A program made the position numbers and the translations under genes. From Lathyrus oleraceus (lineage: Eukaryota; Streptophyta; Magnoliopsida; Fabales; Fabaceae), in NCBI RefSeq assembly GCF_024323335.1, contig NC_066585.1:344663846-344727845 (forward strand): 64,000 nucleotides of DNA, read 5' to 3'. Shown here piece by piece: positions 44,414 through 57,100 of the stretch (its first letter is position 1; the number at the start of each line of letters is the position of its first letter). The notes below the pieces were generated by a model. That model saw only the letters and a list, made by a program, of their open reading frames with translations, was not told the origin of the DNA and did not search any database.

Positions 44414-45926
44414 TGTAAGTCCCCAATTTTGACCCTAAGATCCCTCATGAAATTCTCATCATATGCATTAGCATTGGATCACACTTTGGCATCCCCCTTA
44501 CCCCTCATTCATTAGGTTTGCATGGGGAGAGATCACCAAGCACATTTGATTGTATCATACTTAATTTATCTTTACTTCACTAACCCAAATACCAAAAATA
44601 TGTCATTGTATAGTTGAACTCTTTTGTAGGTAGTGCACATGCTCACCCATGCTCTATCAAGCTCACATCTAGCGTTTAAGACCCTCATTGCAAGGAGCTA
44701 AATCAAGATTTGGTTTACTATGGCTCTAAGTAAAATATATGAATCCCCATGATCTTCACATGATATTTTGATCAAGAAATCAAGAGTTTGGAGTTGGTTT
44801 GTCTTGGAAACCCTAATTCATCCGGGTATCTTGTGTCACTTCTTTAACAAGCTTCTTCACAAATTGATCAAATATTTCAATGGATACTTCAAATTTCATC
44901 AAATTTTTCATATATGATCCTCCTATGAGTCCCAAAGTCAAGATAATGTCAAGCTAGCAAGTTGATTCATAGTGGTTGACAAGAGGAATTCAACTGATCA
45001 AGACTGGGGTTCCCTAGACCCTATCTCCTATAATTTTTATCATATGAAAATGATTCAAAGAGAACAGTTACCCTAAATGACACTTCAAACAACTTTAATG
45101 TTTAGTTATAGAGCTAGTTTTGGTTGGAAAGTCATTTTTTATGGTGAAAGAGTATAGGTCATTTTGTCTAAACCCTAATTTGGAGGTTAACTTCCCAAGA
45201 CCATAACTTGCTTAATTGTTATGAGATGAAAGATATTAAAGTTGCACAACTAAATTAAAGATGTCTACTTAAAGTTTTATTTTTAGAGGAAGAGAAAATT
45301 CAACTTTTAAATGCATGTGATATGAGGAGACATTATAGGTCATTTTGGGCCAATGCCATTGAACAAGTGATTTTCCTCAACTTCTAAAATGCATAATGCC
45401 TTCATGATAAATCCAAATAAGGTCAAATTTGTGACTAATTTGAAGGCATTTGAGAGAGATACCACTTTGATGAAGGAACTTTTCTCATTTGAAGCCCATA
45501 AAAGAAGTTACTTAAGGTGGAAGAAGTGAACATATAGCTTGGTACTTAGAATTTTTTTTGATATGTTTGATTATCCAAACTTCCAGCTCAAAATTCATCA
45601 TGATCCAAGTTTCAAATGAAAACATGTTCAACATGAAAGTTGTTCCACTTGATATAATATTTCCAAAAAGTCCAAATTCATCCCATTTGGACAAAGTATG
45701 AGTGACTTGCGCATGGCTTAAAGTTGGATGACCATTTGGCATATTTGAACTTCCACTTTCCACACACGAATGCATGGCTTGTTAACATGACTTCAGCATT
45801 GCTTGCACGTGATTTTGGACCTGAATGCATCATTAAATGGGCCTATCACACGCCCATGCATCCATCCAAGGCATTTTTCTATTTTTGAAAGTTTGAAAGA
45901 AGTGTGAAAACATCAAAGGCTTTGGC

Positions 45927-45935
45927 TATAAATAG
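45927..45935 (+). promoter_or_regulatory. TATA box of Ogre-C 3' LTR
   Basis: TATAAATAG after GGC, the counterpart of 9788. In a 3' LTR it could drive transcription outward into flanking DNA, here into Copia-A. Confidence 0.55.
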
Positions 45936-48144
45936 AAGTGTCTATGCTCAGAATTAAGGACCCTTAGCGCCAACTTTGAATCTCTAACCCTAAACCCTCA
46001 CATTCAAAGGATAACCTTGAGGATTTTCATTGAAAATCGAGTTTGAATCTCCCACTATTTTGATATTCAAAACTCCAAATGTCCTGCTTCTTTCTTGATC
46101 CATTTCCACTCCATCAAGCATCTAGAGCAAGGCCAAGCACAATTGAGAGCAAGATCGTGTCCATCTGAACCTGCAGTGAAGGTGAATTTCTAAATTTTTC
46201 ATCTCTTCGATTCTCACTCAATTCTCCATAATTCTTGTTGATTTTTGGTTGTCTGAAGTCCTAACAATATAGGCAACAAGATTGAGTTGCTTAGAGGTCA
46301 AATCAAAGCAACTCAGATCATGATGCTCCAAATTCAACTCCCTATATCTTTCAATATACTTGGAGTTAGGTAAAATTGAGGCCAGATTCGAGCTCCTGAG
46401 CATTTTTACTTTAAATCCATGTCCTCCTTTTTCATTTTGGTGACGGTTGAGGGTGGACCAGTCCGATGAGGTCCACCGTAGAAGAAGATCGGAGCTCTGG
46501 CTCCGGCGATGCGTTGGCATGTCTCTGAACCACATGATTCATTCATTTTGTTTTAATCTTAGATGTTGGTTTTGATTACCACATGTGCAACGCTGTTGAC
46601 TAAAGAACACATGGAATGCCCGCTCTGATCCACTTGATCTGCCACCTCAATTAATGAGGGAGATCAAGTGGTCAACGTTTTTTTGCATTTTCTGCTTTAC
46701 ATTTTAATTGACTTATTTTCATTAATTCATACTAATTTTAATATTGATCCAAAAAACATGGGACTTTCACAAAAAATTCTAAAATATTTTCCTCTTTCAT
46801 TTTTTGAATTAAGAATATTTTTTGGATCAATATTAATATTTTTCATGATTTAATTGTTTTTATGCATATATTTAATTGTTTAAAAATACTTTTAAGTTTC
46901 CAAAAATAATGAATTTTTTTCTCCAAGGTCCTTTGACCTTGTTTGACCTATGATAAATCTCATGGCAATTTATTTGATGTTTTGATGAGGTTTTAGGATT
47001 TTGACCAACCATAATTTAATTTAAGGCATTTTTAATTGATTTTTAATTTTTTTAATTGCAAATAAGTTGTGTTGAGCTATTTTTATTGACTTGTTAAGTT
47101 TGACTATTGTTGTTGGGCCTTGGTCAAGTTGATTTAACTTTGTTAAGTTAAAATCATTGGATTTAGGGGTTTGATGAATGTACATTTCATCTCCCAAAAT
47201 GAATGAATGATTTTAATTTGATAAAAGTCCTCCTTTGACCAATTTGTGCTGATTTCATTTCCCCTTCCGCTTCATCTCAATCCTAATCTATCCCCATCCA
47301 TTTCTTTGACCTATGATATCTCTATATCCTAAGGCTAGTTGATTGCAAAATTAACATAAGTATGGATGAGATTAGGTCCACCCTTTTGACATTTTCTTTT
47401 AAGTGTGGTATGCTTTAGGAGTATGGTTCATAATACCATATCTCTAACATGCATTAACACTAAAATTTCTATTGCCCGGCCTCAAATAGTTGTGACTTCT
47501 ACATAAGTCCAATTACAATTGCTTAACATAGCGCTAAATTTTGACACAAAAGGCATAGCATACTAGTATGTGAGATTGTAAGTCTCCCCCCTTTCATGGT
47601 ATTGTGTGTTAGTCTCCCCCCTTGCATACCATACTTGTGAATAGAGGGTTGAGTATTCTCCAAAGAATGACTTAAACAACTAAAAAGCAAAATCAATAAT
47701 AACTTCTAATCAACTAACATTTGACTAACTTTTAATTTCAAGTAATTTACCTTTTGCACTTTAAATTCAAGTCTTTATTCATTTTCCATGATTCATACCA
47801 TTTAACTTGTTTACTTTTATGCCATTTTTACTTTTCTCACTTGAGCCATACCTTGTGATTATATTGAGATTGTATGTACTTGTTTGTGTATTTTATTTGT
47901 GTTTCTGGTCTTTTGACCTTAATGTACATAATAACAGCAAAAACTCTAAAAAAGATTTGTGTGGACTGTTGGATTTGATCTAAGATATTGGATTTAGAGT
48001 TAGGAAACACTCCTTATGCAAAAAGGCCTTGGCCAATGCCAAGTTTTTTGCAGCCAGTGCTTGTGAAGTGAACTTTCATCTGATGCAAGTGTTGAGACCC
48101 CTTTGAGTTCATCTGCTACATGGTCTTGATGCAAATGTTACTTT

Positions 48145-48149
48145 GAACC
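48145..48149. repeat. Probable left target site copy of Copia-A
   Basis: GAACC directly before the LTR start TGTTGG. The right copy should be beyond the window, so this is a prediction from position only. Confidence 0.5.
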
Positions 48150-49105
48150 TGTTGGTTCTATGTGTTGGCAGAAATTTTGGTAATCCTAGAGTGTTCACAA
48201 GTTGTCACAAGTGTTGTCTTGACATAAGATAACATGTTCCAGCAGGGTGTTTAAAATGTGGATATGCAGGATTTTACTAAGATGTCAGACCCGATGTCAT
48301 GACATCTGTATACAAAATATTCAGTCTGAATGTTATGTATTGTATGATTGCGTTTTTTATGTTAATCTATGTGTGATTGATGTAATGATTGAACGCGCCT
48401 TCAATCAGTAATTAAAACCAGATTGACTTATTTTTCAACAAGATATAATCAGCTGTAATGAGAAGATATGAATGGAAAATAGTTTTAGGGTTTTGTGATG
48501 TCCAAGCCCAGCCAAACACTTCTATAAAAAGGGCATGGAATACCTTGTTTTAATACACAAGAAATAACGAACAAAATATTGAGAGAATAAGGGTTTTAGT
48601 CTTATGTGGTCGTGTGTATTGTGAGTCATTCATTCATCCATAGATGATTGAATTGGACTGTTTTTTGAGTTGTAATTTGTCCACTCTAAGCTTTGAAGCA
48701 TGAGTGTATGTTTACTTGATTGAAGCTTTTAAGCAAGATCAAGAATGTGTCCTTGAAGAGTGTCTTCTTTTATTGTAATACTTGTTTTACATCACTGTTG
48801 TGATTGAGGGGGAGTGAGTAGGATCTCATATATAGGAGTTCTTAGATAGAAGTCTGACGGGTAGAGATTAGGTGAAAAGACTGTAACTTGAAGTTGTTTA
48901 CTAAAAGTGTTTGAACTAATTCTGTTTAGTGGATTTCCTTCCTGGCTTGGTAGCCCCCAGACGTAGGTGAGTTTACACTGAACTGGGTTAACAATTGCTT
49001 GTGTCACTTGTATTACTGTTCTTTATCTTTTATCTTATTTATATTGTTCAGATATTAGTGTCGTGTAATTACCTTCGGCATCACATATTTGATACTAGAC
49101 TTTCA
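48150..49105 (+). mobile_element. Copia-A 5' LTR
   Basis: 956 bp from TGTTGGTTC to CTTTCA. It contains the TATA box at 48523 and the typical copia end two bases before TGGTATCAGAGC. The boundaries come from the jump out of Ogre-C sequence at 48150 and from the PBS. No ORF of interest. Confidence 0.85.
48523..48531 (+). promoter_or_regulatory. TATA box of Copia-A LTR
   Basis: TATAAAAAG in a CACTTC…GGGCATGG context, about 370 bp into the LTR. Probable core promoter. Confidence 0.6.
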
Positions 49106-49107
49106 AT

Positions 49108-49119
49108 TGGTATCAGAGC
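49108..49119 (+). other. Copia-A primer binding site
   Basis: TGGTATCAGAGC, complementary to the 3' end of initiator tRNA-Met, the usual Ty1/copia primer in plants, two bases after the LTR. Confidence 0.92.
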
Positions 49120-49172
49120 AGGCATCCTGCTCTGGTTCTGGGTGAGATCTAGGGACGTTACTTTCTGGTACT

Positions 49173-51905
49173 ATGGATAGAGACGGAAAATCTGTTCACA
49201 GACCACCTATTCTGCATGGATCCAACTATGACTACTGGAAACCTCGAATGGTAGCCTTCCTGAAATCTTTGGATAATAAGGCTTGGAAGGTTGTTTTAAC
49301 AAGTTGGGAACATCCAGTTATTACTAAGGAAGGAGAAGCTACAAATGATAAGAAGGTTGAGGAACAATGGACCAAGGAGGAGGAGGATCTAGCCCTTGGG
49401 AACTCTAAAGCATTGAATGCTATATTCAATGGGGTTAATAAGAACATCTTCAGATTGGTGAACAACTGTGAGGTTTCTAAAGATGCTTAGAATATTCTCA
49501 AAACCACTCATGAAGGCACATCTAGAGTGAAGATGTCTAGACTGAAGCTGCTCACTACCAAGTTTGAAAATTTGAGGATGAAAGAAGATGAAAATATTCA
49601 TGAATTTCATATGAATATCCTTGAAATTTCCAATGCCTCAGGAGCCCTGGGTGAGAAGATGTCAAATGAAAAACTAGTGAGGAAAATACTCAGGTCACTT
49701 CCTAAGAGATTTGCCATGAAAGTGACAGCCATAGAAGAGTCTCAAGACATTTTCAATATGAGAGTGGATGAGCTAATTGGATCCCTCCAAACATTTGAGT
49801 TGGGAATGTGTGATGGATCTGAAAAGAAAGTCAAAAGCATAGCCTTCATGTGAAACACTGAAGAGAAAGAGGAAGAAAGTGGTTAAGATACTGATGAAGA
49901 TCTGGCAAATGATGTAGCATTAATGGGAAGACAGTTCAACAAACTTCTGAAAAAGATGGATGTAAGGTCTAAGTCTAATGTCAAGAACGTCTCATCTGAC
50001 ATCAATAGGTCCAATAATGCTGGAAGAAGAACAAGATCTGATGAAAAGTCCAAAGAAGGAAAAGGAGTTCAGTGCCATGAATGTGATGGGTATGGACACA
50101 TTAGAGCCGAATGTAGGACCTACCTCAAGAAACAGAAGAAGAGTCTTGCTTCTACTTGGTCTGATGAAAGTGAAACAGAAGGAAAGTCTACAAATCTTGT
50201 GACTTCCTTGACTGGAAGATGGGGTTTTGATGAAGACTCAAGTGATGATAAAGTAACCTTTGATGAGTTAGCCACTACCTACAAAAAGTTATGTCACAGA
50301 AGTGAAGAAGTGTGTCAACAAGTGGAAAGTCAGAATAAAGTGATAACACAACTGAAGAATGAGAAGACAGAACACTTGGAAACCATCTCTAAGTTGAAGA
50401 CTGAAGCAGTGTTCTTGAACTCCAAACTGGATGATATGACAAAGTATGTCAGAATGCTAAACAATGGATCTGACACCCTAGACAAAATTCTTCAGACTGG
50501 AAAAATGGCAGGAGACAAGTCTGGCCTTGGGTTCAATGAATCCAAACCTGAGTGTAGTCACATTGGTAGCAAAACAAAGATGTCACATCATGTGTCACAA
50601 CATCAAAAGGGAAGACAACATAAAGGAAACCACCAAAGATGGAGATGTCATTACTGTGGAAAATTTGGCCACATAAAACCATTCTGCTATAAGTTGTATG
50701 GCTATCCTAGTCCTTATCATCATCAACCTAGACCCAAACATCACATCCCTGTCAATAGAAAAGAATGGGTTCCTAGGACTGGTGTTACTAACCTGATAAC
50801 TCACACTTCCTTCAGAGTTTCAGCCAAAGAAGACTGGTATTTTGACAGTGGATGCTCCAGACACATGACTGGGAACAAAAACCTGCTAATTGATCTTCAT
50901 CCTCATGCCACCAGCTATGTAACCTTTGGTGATGGAGCAAAGGGTGAAATCAAGGGGATTGGAAAGCTAAACTGCCTTGGAGTCCCTAACCTTGACAATG
51001 TCCTACTTGTTAAAGGATTGACTGCAAACCTAATCAGCATCAGTCAACTATGTGACCAAGGTCTAAATGTAAAATTCACAAAAACTGAATGTCTGATTAC
51101 TAATAAAGAAAATGAAGTGATCATGAAAGGAGTTAGGTCTAAGGACAACTGCTATATGTGGAGTTCTCAAGAAACTGGTTATTCATCAATGTGCAGTCTA
51201 GCCAAATAAGAAGAATTGAAGATATGGCATCAAAAATTGGGCCATCTGCATCTTAAAGGAATGAAGAGTATTATATCTGTTGAAGCTGTCAGAGGGATCC
51301 CAAATTTAAAGGTTGATGAAGGAAGAGTTTGTGGGGAGTGTCAGATTGGAAAATAGACTAAGATGTCATATCAGAAGCTCAGACATGACACCACTTCCAG
51401 AGTGCTGGAACTTCTCCACATGGACTTGATGGGACCTGTGCAGGTGGAAAGTCTTGGTGGGAAAAAGTATGCTGATGTGGTGGTGGATGACTTCTCCAGA
51501 TACACCTGGGTCAATTTTATAAGGGAAAAATTTGATGTATTTGAGGTATTCAAAGATCTTTGCCTAAGACTTCAAAGAGAAAAAGAAAGTCATGTTATAA
51601 GAATTAGAAGTGATCATGGGAAAGAATTTGAGAACAGCAAATTTGTTGGATTCTGTGGATCTGAAGGAATTAGTCGTGAGTTCTCATCTCCCATTACCCC
51701 TCAGCAAAATGGTGTGGTAGAAAGGAAAAGCAAAACTCTCCAAGAGTCTGCCAGAGCTATGATTCATGCTACGAAATTGCCCTACCACTTTTGGGCTGAA
51801 GCTATGAACACAGCCTGCTATGTTCACAACAGAGTAACCTTGAAGAAAGGGACTCCTACTACTTTATATGAAGTCTAGAAAGGAAGAAGACCTACTGTCA
51901 AATAC
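49173..51905 (+). pseudogene. Copia-A gag-pol, first part (pseudogene)
   Basis: One frame from ATG 49173: gag (DYWKPRMVAFL; QTFELGM), zinc knuckle CHECDGYGHIRAEC at 50073, a coiled-coil stretch near 50280-50480, a second zinc knuckle CHYCGKFGHIKPFC at 50646-50687, aspartic protease DSGCSRHMTG from 50844, integrase zinc region (WHQKLGHLHL…CGECQIGK), and integrase core with Asp 51423, Asp 51612 and Glu 51720, spacing DD35E. All three integrase residues are intact. In-frame stops lie at 49488, 49851, 49884, 51207, 51354 and 51876; at least three fit Trp or Gln codons changed by C-to-T or G-to-A. Copia-G enters directly after the codon ending at 51905. Confidence 0.88.
51901..51905. repeat. Target site duplication of Copia-G, left copy
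   Basis: AATAC just before TGTAAGAAC, repeated at 61697-61701 after the 3' LTR. Confidence 0.95.
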
Positions 51906-52833
51906 TGTAAGAACAAAAATTGTTCTACAACAGATTCCAGGATTTTGATGATAACAAAGGATGAAACCAAAAATGGCACTCTAACGAAATTTTTCTAAGT
52001 GTGCAGGACTCTGAACAAGAACAAAGGAATCTGATCGCTTTATCAGATATAGAATCGAATCAGATACAAAGTACCAGAAGATCAGAAGCATCTAAAGAAG
52101 AAGCGCGCTCTAGAAGTTCTGACTCTGAGAAAAACAGCATAGCAGAATACCAGAAGCTCTAAACTTCCTCTGGAATCAACGCTGATGATCTAAAAGACCA
52201 GGACTATCAGAAGCTCTGATGTCACATCACAATAATCTCAGATTAACAGAGTTAACGCAGATTCTGACGAAGAATCTCCTTATCCAGAAAGAGTAACGGA
52301 AACTACAACTTCAAATGGAAAGAAATTATATTTGGAAAGAAGTTATTCAGGGAGACAAATTTGTTTTGGCAAGAAACACTGAAGTTATGGCATTAAACTC
52401 TCATCAAAGACAAATATTCTGCCATCACTACAAAGGTCCTTTCATCACTATAAATGACGGCATACTTCATTGAGAGACACACCTGAACGCACAGAAAAAC
52501 TCTACTCTCTCTCTTAGTCTTTCACGAGTTGTTGCTCATACGTGAAATCACTTGCTTGCTCTAATTGTTGTAATATTTGCTTTATCTTAGAAGCACTTTA
52601 GATTACAATTTTCTTTTGCTAAATTGATTTTGTTCCTCAAGTGACTCTACGTAGTCTGTATACTTGGGAGGACTAAGAGATCTTTTCTCTTAGCGAAATC
52701 ACCTTGGCCGGGTGGACTGGAGTAGCTTTGTGTTATAAGCGAACCAGTATAAAATCCTGTGTGTTCTTATTCTGCAAAAGCCCTTATTTTCCAAAACAAT
52801 TTAAACCTCCCTTTCTTGTTTTTTTCACCTTCA
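51906..52833 (+). mobile_element. Copia-G 5' LTR
   Basis: 928 bp, TGTAAGAACA to CACCTTCA. Relative to the 3' LTR it lacks 52-53 bp between TTTTCTCTTAG and CGAAATCACC (present at about 61505-61557). The TATA box is at 52449. Confidence 0.93.
52449..52456 (+). promoter_or_regulatory. TATA box of Copia-G 5' LTR
   Basis: TATAAATG after TTTCATCAC, about 540 bp into the LTR. The 3' LTR copy at 61260 reads TATAAAGG. Confidence 0.55.
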
Positions 52834-52835
52834 AT

Positions 52836-52847
52836 TGGTATCAGAGC
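52836..52847 (+). other. Copia-G primer binding site
   Basis: TGGTATCAGAGC, complement of the initiator tRNA-Met 3' end, two bases after the LTR. Confidence 0.93.
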
Positions 52848-52915
52848 TATGACTCTGTTATTGATTTTCTAATCAAACACTTAACAGTGTAGAGAGAACC
52901 AGAACGAGAAAAACT

Positions 52916-54151
52916 ATGGCCCACACAAATGAAAGAGACAGTTACAATGCTAAGCCTCTTGTCTTTGATGGAGAGAAATTCGATTACTGGAAAGATAGAA
53001 TTGAAAGTTTCTTTCTAGGCTATGACGCTGATCTCTAGGACATTGTCATAGATGGATACAAACCTCCTGTAACAGATGCTGGAGTTGAAGTTCCCAGAAG
53101 TAAGATGTCAGACGATCAGAAGCGAGAATTCAAGAATCATCACAAAGCCAGAACGATACTTCTCAATGCCATATCTTACAACGAGTATGAAAAAATCACC
53201 AACAGGGAAACAGCTAAAGACATACTCGACTCCCTGAGGATGACTCATGAAGGAAACTCTCAAGTCAAAGAAATAAAGGCTCTAGCTCTAATCCAAATAT
53301 ATGAAGCCTTCAAAATGGAGGATGACGAAGCCATAGAGGTAATGTTCTCTAGATTCCAAACTCTTATTGCAGGTCTCAAAGTTCTAGACAAAGGATACAC
53401 AACTGCAGACCATGTCAAAAAGATACTCAAAAGCTTGCCAAAGAAGTGGAGACCCATGGTCACTGCCTTAAAGCTTTCAAAGGATCTGAACAACATCAGT
53501 CTTGAAGAGCTTGTTAGTTCACTCAGAAGTCATGAGATAGAACTGGAGGAAGATGAGCCTCAAAAGAAGAACAAGTCAGTAGCATTAAAGTCCAGATTTG
53601 AAAAACGCAAATTTGACAGAAAAAAAGCCTTCCAGGCCGAAACAGAAGATGCTGATGACTTTGAACAGGAAGATTCTGATGATGAAGAAGAATTGTCCCT
53701 CCTAACTAGAAGAGTTAAACAACTCTGGAAAAAGAGGAACAATAACTTCAGGAGACCAAGACCCAGAGGGGATCTATCAGAATCAACCTCAAAAGGTAAA
53801 ACTAACAAAGATGTTACTTGTTATGAATGTAAAGAAACAGGTCACTACAGGAATGAATGTCCCAAGTTAAAGAAAGACAGTTCCAGAAAAGAGAGCTTCA
53901 AGAAAAATTCCCTCAGAACCAAGAAGGGATTAATGGCTACCTGGGATGATACTGAATCTGACTCATCAGAATCTGACTCTGATGAACAGGCCAATGTGGC
54001 GTTCATGGCTACCACATCCAGGGACACTTCAGATGAAGAATCTGAATCAGAAGAGGTATTTTCTGAACTCTCTCGATCTGACCTAGAATCATGCTTGTTT
54101 GAAACGGAGTGTAATGGCATCCATGGTTTATGGAGTCAGTCAGAACAATAG
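52916..54151 (+). pseudogene. Copia-G gag (pseudogene)
   Basis: ATG at 52916 opens a copia gag (FDGEKFDYWKDRIESF). TAG at 53036-53038 breaks it after DADL, where the family has Trp. The same frame then runs from 53039 to 54151: the UBN2-type gag domain (ARTILLNAI, VEVMFSRFQTL-like VMFSRFQTLIAGLK, KILKSLPKKWRPMVTAL), acidic region, and zinc knuckle CYECKETGHYRNEC near 53819. It ends in an acidic Ser/Asp/Glu-rich tail. Gag would package element RNA. Downstream sequence continues in the +1 frame (54099-54350, GPKRLWVPKDK) before pol proper, so at least two frame changes separate gag from the protease. Confidence 0.85.
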
Positions 54152-57100
54152 AAAAGGAATTGGGTATGATCCTAAGGAAGATAAAACGGCTACTAGTGAC
54201 CAACCTAAATCTCCATTTTCATATCACTATACACACACACAAGAGCAAAAATTTGATAATGCTAGAAAACCCAAATTGATAAGAAACTCTGGGAAAACTA
54301 ATCATAAAGGACCCAAGAGACTTTGGGTACCAAAAGATAAGATTGTTTATGTTGCAGATATCTTATGCAGCAAAGTTCAAACACCAGTCATGGTACCTGG
54401 ACTCTGGATGCTCGCGACACATGCCGGGAAGAAAGTCTATGTTCCAAAGCCTGGAACTTAAAGATGCTGGATTCATAGGCTTCGGAGGAGATCAGAAAGG
54501 AAGGATCAGAGGCTCCGGAACTATTGGTAATGGTACTCTTCCCTCTATATCTGATGTCCTTTACGTAGAAGGATTAATCCATAACATGTTATCCATAAGT
54601 CAATTAAGTGATAACGCTTATGATGTAATCTTTAATCAAAAAACATGTAAAGCCATAAATCAAAACAATGGTTCTGTCTTATTCACAGGCAAGAGGAAAA
54701 ACAATATTTATAAAATAAATCTTTCTGATTTAAAAGAACAAAATGTGAAATGTCTGATGTCCGTTCACGAAGAGCAGTGGGTATGGCATAGACGCTTGGG
54801 CCATATTAGCATGAGGAAATTATCCCAGCTAAATAATCTCGAGTTAGTCAGAGGCCTACCTAAACTGAAGTTCTCTTCAGATGCTCTATGTGAAGCATGT
54901 CAGAAAGGAAAATTTTCAAAAATATCTTTCAAAAAGAAAACTATTGTTACTACCTCTAAGCCTCTGGAACTTCTTCACATTGATTTATTTGGTCCTGTGA
55001 AAACAGCATCAGTCAATGGAAAGAAGTATGGACTAGTCATTATTGATGATTTCAGTCGCTTGACATGGGTGAAATTCCTAAAGCACAAGAGTGAGTCTCA
55101 CACTGTATTCACTAACTTCTGTTCCAAAGTGCAAAAAGAATTTGACTCTAAAATTGTAAGAGTCAGAAGTGATCATGGTGGGGAATTTGAAAACAATTTT
55201 TTTGAGGAATTATTTGACTCTAATGGAATATCCCATGATTTCTCCTGCCCTAGAACTCCACAACAAAATGGAGTTGTAAAGAGGAAGAATAGGACACTCC
55301 AAGAGATGGCCAGAACTATGATCAATGAAACTAATGTGGCTAAGCACTTTTGGGCCGAAGCTGTAAATACAGCGTGTTATATTCAGAATAGAATCTCCAT
55401 AAGACCTATTCTGGAAAAGACTCCCTATTAACTGTGTAAAGGAAGAAAACCAAACATTTCATATTTTCATCCTTTTGGATGTTCCTGCTTTATTTTAAAC
55501 ACTAAAGAACATCTGAACAAGTTTGATTCCAAAGCACAGAAAGGTATTATGTTAGGATACTCAGAACGCTCTAAAGGCTATAGAGTATACAATACAGAAA
55601 CCAAAATTATGGAAGAATCAATTCATGTCAGATTTGACGATAAGCTTGACCCTGAAAAGTCAAAGCTAGTTGAGAATTTTGCAGATTTGGAAATCACTCT
55701 TGCAGGATCTGACAAGAAGATTGAAGCTCCAAAAGCGACTGCCATTCAAACTCCTGAAGAAATTAACTCCCCATTAATCCCAAAGAAAGCTAAAAGTCGC
55801 CTCAACATATCTGAAGAGCTGATTCTGGGTAACAAGGACGAACCTGTCAGAACCAGGTCTACCTTCAAGACCTCTGAAGCAACTCCTCTAGGACTAGTAT
55901 CTTTAATTGAGCCTATGTCCTGTGATGAGGCACTTCAAGACAACGACTGGGTTCTAGCCATGCAAGAAGAACTATATCAATTCACAAAAAACGATGTCTG
56001 GGATCTTGTTCTTAAGCCCAAAGGCACTCATGTTATCGGAACCAGATGGGTGTTCAGAAACAAGCTGAATGAGAAAGGAGAAGTCGTCAGAAACAAAGCT
56101 CGACTAGTGGCTCAAGGTTACAGTCAACAAGAAGGTATTGACTACAATGAAACCTTTGCTCCAGTCGCCAGGTTAGAATCTATTCGCCTACTTGTATCAT
56201 TCGCTATAAATCATTCTATCAAATTGTATCAAATGGATGTCAAGAGCGCATTCCTTAATGGTTATATATCAGAAGAAGTGTATGTCAACCAACCTCCAGG
56301 TTTTGAAAATCCAAATTATCCAGAACATGTTTTTAAACTTAAAAAATCTTTATATGGACTTAAACAAGCTCCCAGAGCTTGGTATGAACGATTAAGTAAT
56401 TTTCTTCTGGAACATAATTTTATTAGAGGGAAAGTTGACTCCACACTCTTCTGTAAAAACCTTAACAATGATTTCATGATATGCCAGATATACATTGATG
56501 ATATCATTTTTGGTTCAGCTAACGCCTCTGTATTTCAAGAATTCTTTGAGTTAATGTAGGCAGAATTTGAAATGAGCTTAATGCAAGAACTAAAGTTCTT
56601 TCTAGGAATTCAAATTAACCAAACTTCAGAAGTCACGTACGTTCATCAAAGCAAATACATAAAAGATGTTCTGAAAAAATTTGACATGGCTGAATGCAAC
56701 TCTGTAAAGACTCCTATGCATCCAACCTGCATTCTTGAAAAGGAAGAAGTCAGTAAAAAGGTTTGTCAGAAGCTCTATCGTGGTATGATAGGCTCCCTTC
56801 TCTATCTGACTGCTACTCGACCTGACATTCTCTTTAGTGTTTGTCTCTGTGCAAGATTCCAATCAGATCCCAGAGAAACTCACTTAACTGCAGTTAAGAG
56901 AATTTTCAAATATCTGAAAGGAACTCCTAACTTGGGCCTGATGTATGAGAAAACATCAGAGTATAGACTTTCTGGTTATTGTGATGCAGATTACACAGGA
57001 GATAGATTGGAACGAAAAAGCACATCTGGGAATTGTCAGCTTTTGGGAAACAATCTGATATCCTGGGCCAGCAAAAGACAATCAACCATAGTCCTCTCCA

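Larger units (their letters stand above)
8276..48149 (+). mobile_element. Ogre-C: Tat/Ogre Ty3-gypsy retrotransposon, hosts Ogre-B and Copia-A
   Basis: A large Ty3/gypsy element. The visible order is 5' LTR (8276-10440 plus 29443-31942, about 4.67 kb), PBS, leader, ORF1, gag-protease, intron, RT-RNase H, second RNase H, integrase, 3' UTR, PPT, and 3' LTR from 44414. The second RNase H before integrase, the extra ORF1 and the intron are hallmarks of the Tat/Ogre lineage. Ogre-B occupies 10441-29437 within the 5' LTR; Copia-A interrupts the 3' LTR at 48150, so the last ~0.9 kb of that LTR should lie beyond the window. The internal region is 12.5 kb. Left target copy is presumably AGGTC (8271-8275). 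The first ~205 bp of its two LTRs differ at about 16 positions by eye, so it is fairly old. Confidence 0.88.
44414..48149 (+). mobile_element. Ogre-C 3' LTR, interrupted by Copia-A
   Basis: Begins TGTAAGTCCCC and aligns with the 5' LTR (8276-10440, then 29443-30990). It stops at TTTGAACC where Copia-A enters; the Ogre-C 5' LTR continues there with TGTGTCTAATGCC. The remaining ~0.95 kb should follow Copia-A beyond the window. A partial local duplication of a TAAGTCTCCCCCCTT segment occurs at about 47578-47625. ORFs here are not genes. Confidence 0.85.

Noticed and set aside
54099..54461. 120-aa ORF ending in a conserved-looking GPKRLWVPKDK and MVPGLWMLATH segment as a separate gene
   Set aside because: The first part is displaced gag-pol linker and the second overlaps the protease motif DSGCSRHM in the pol frame. 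It is an effect of frameshifts in Copia-G, not an independent gene.
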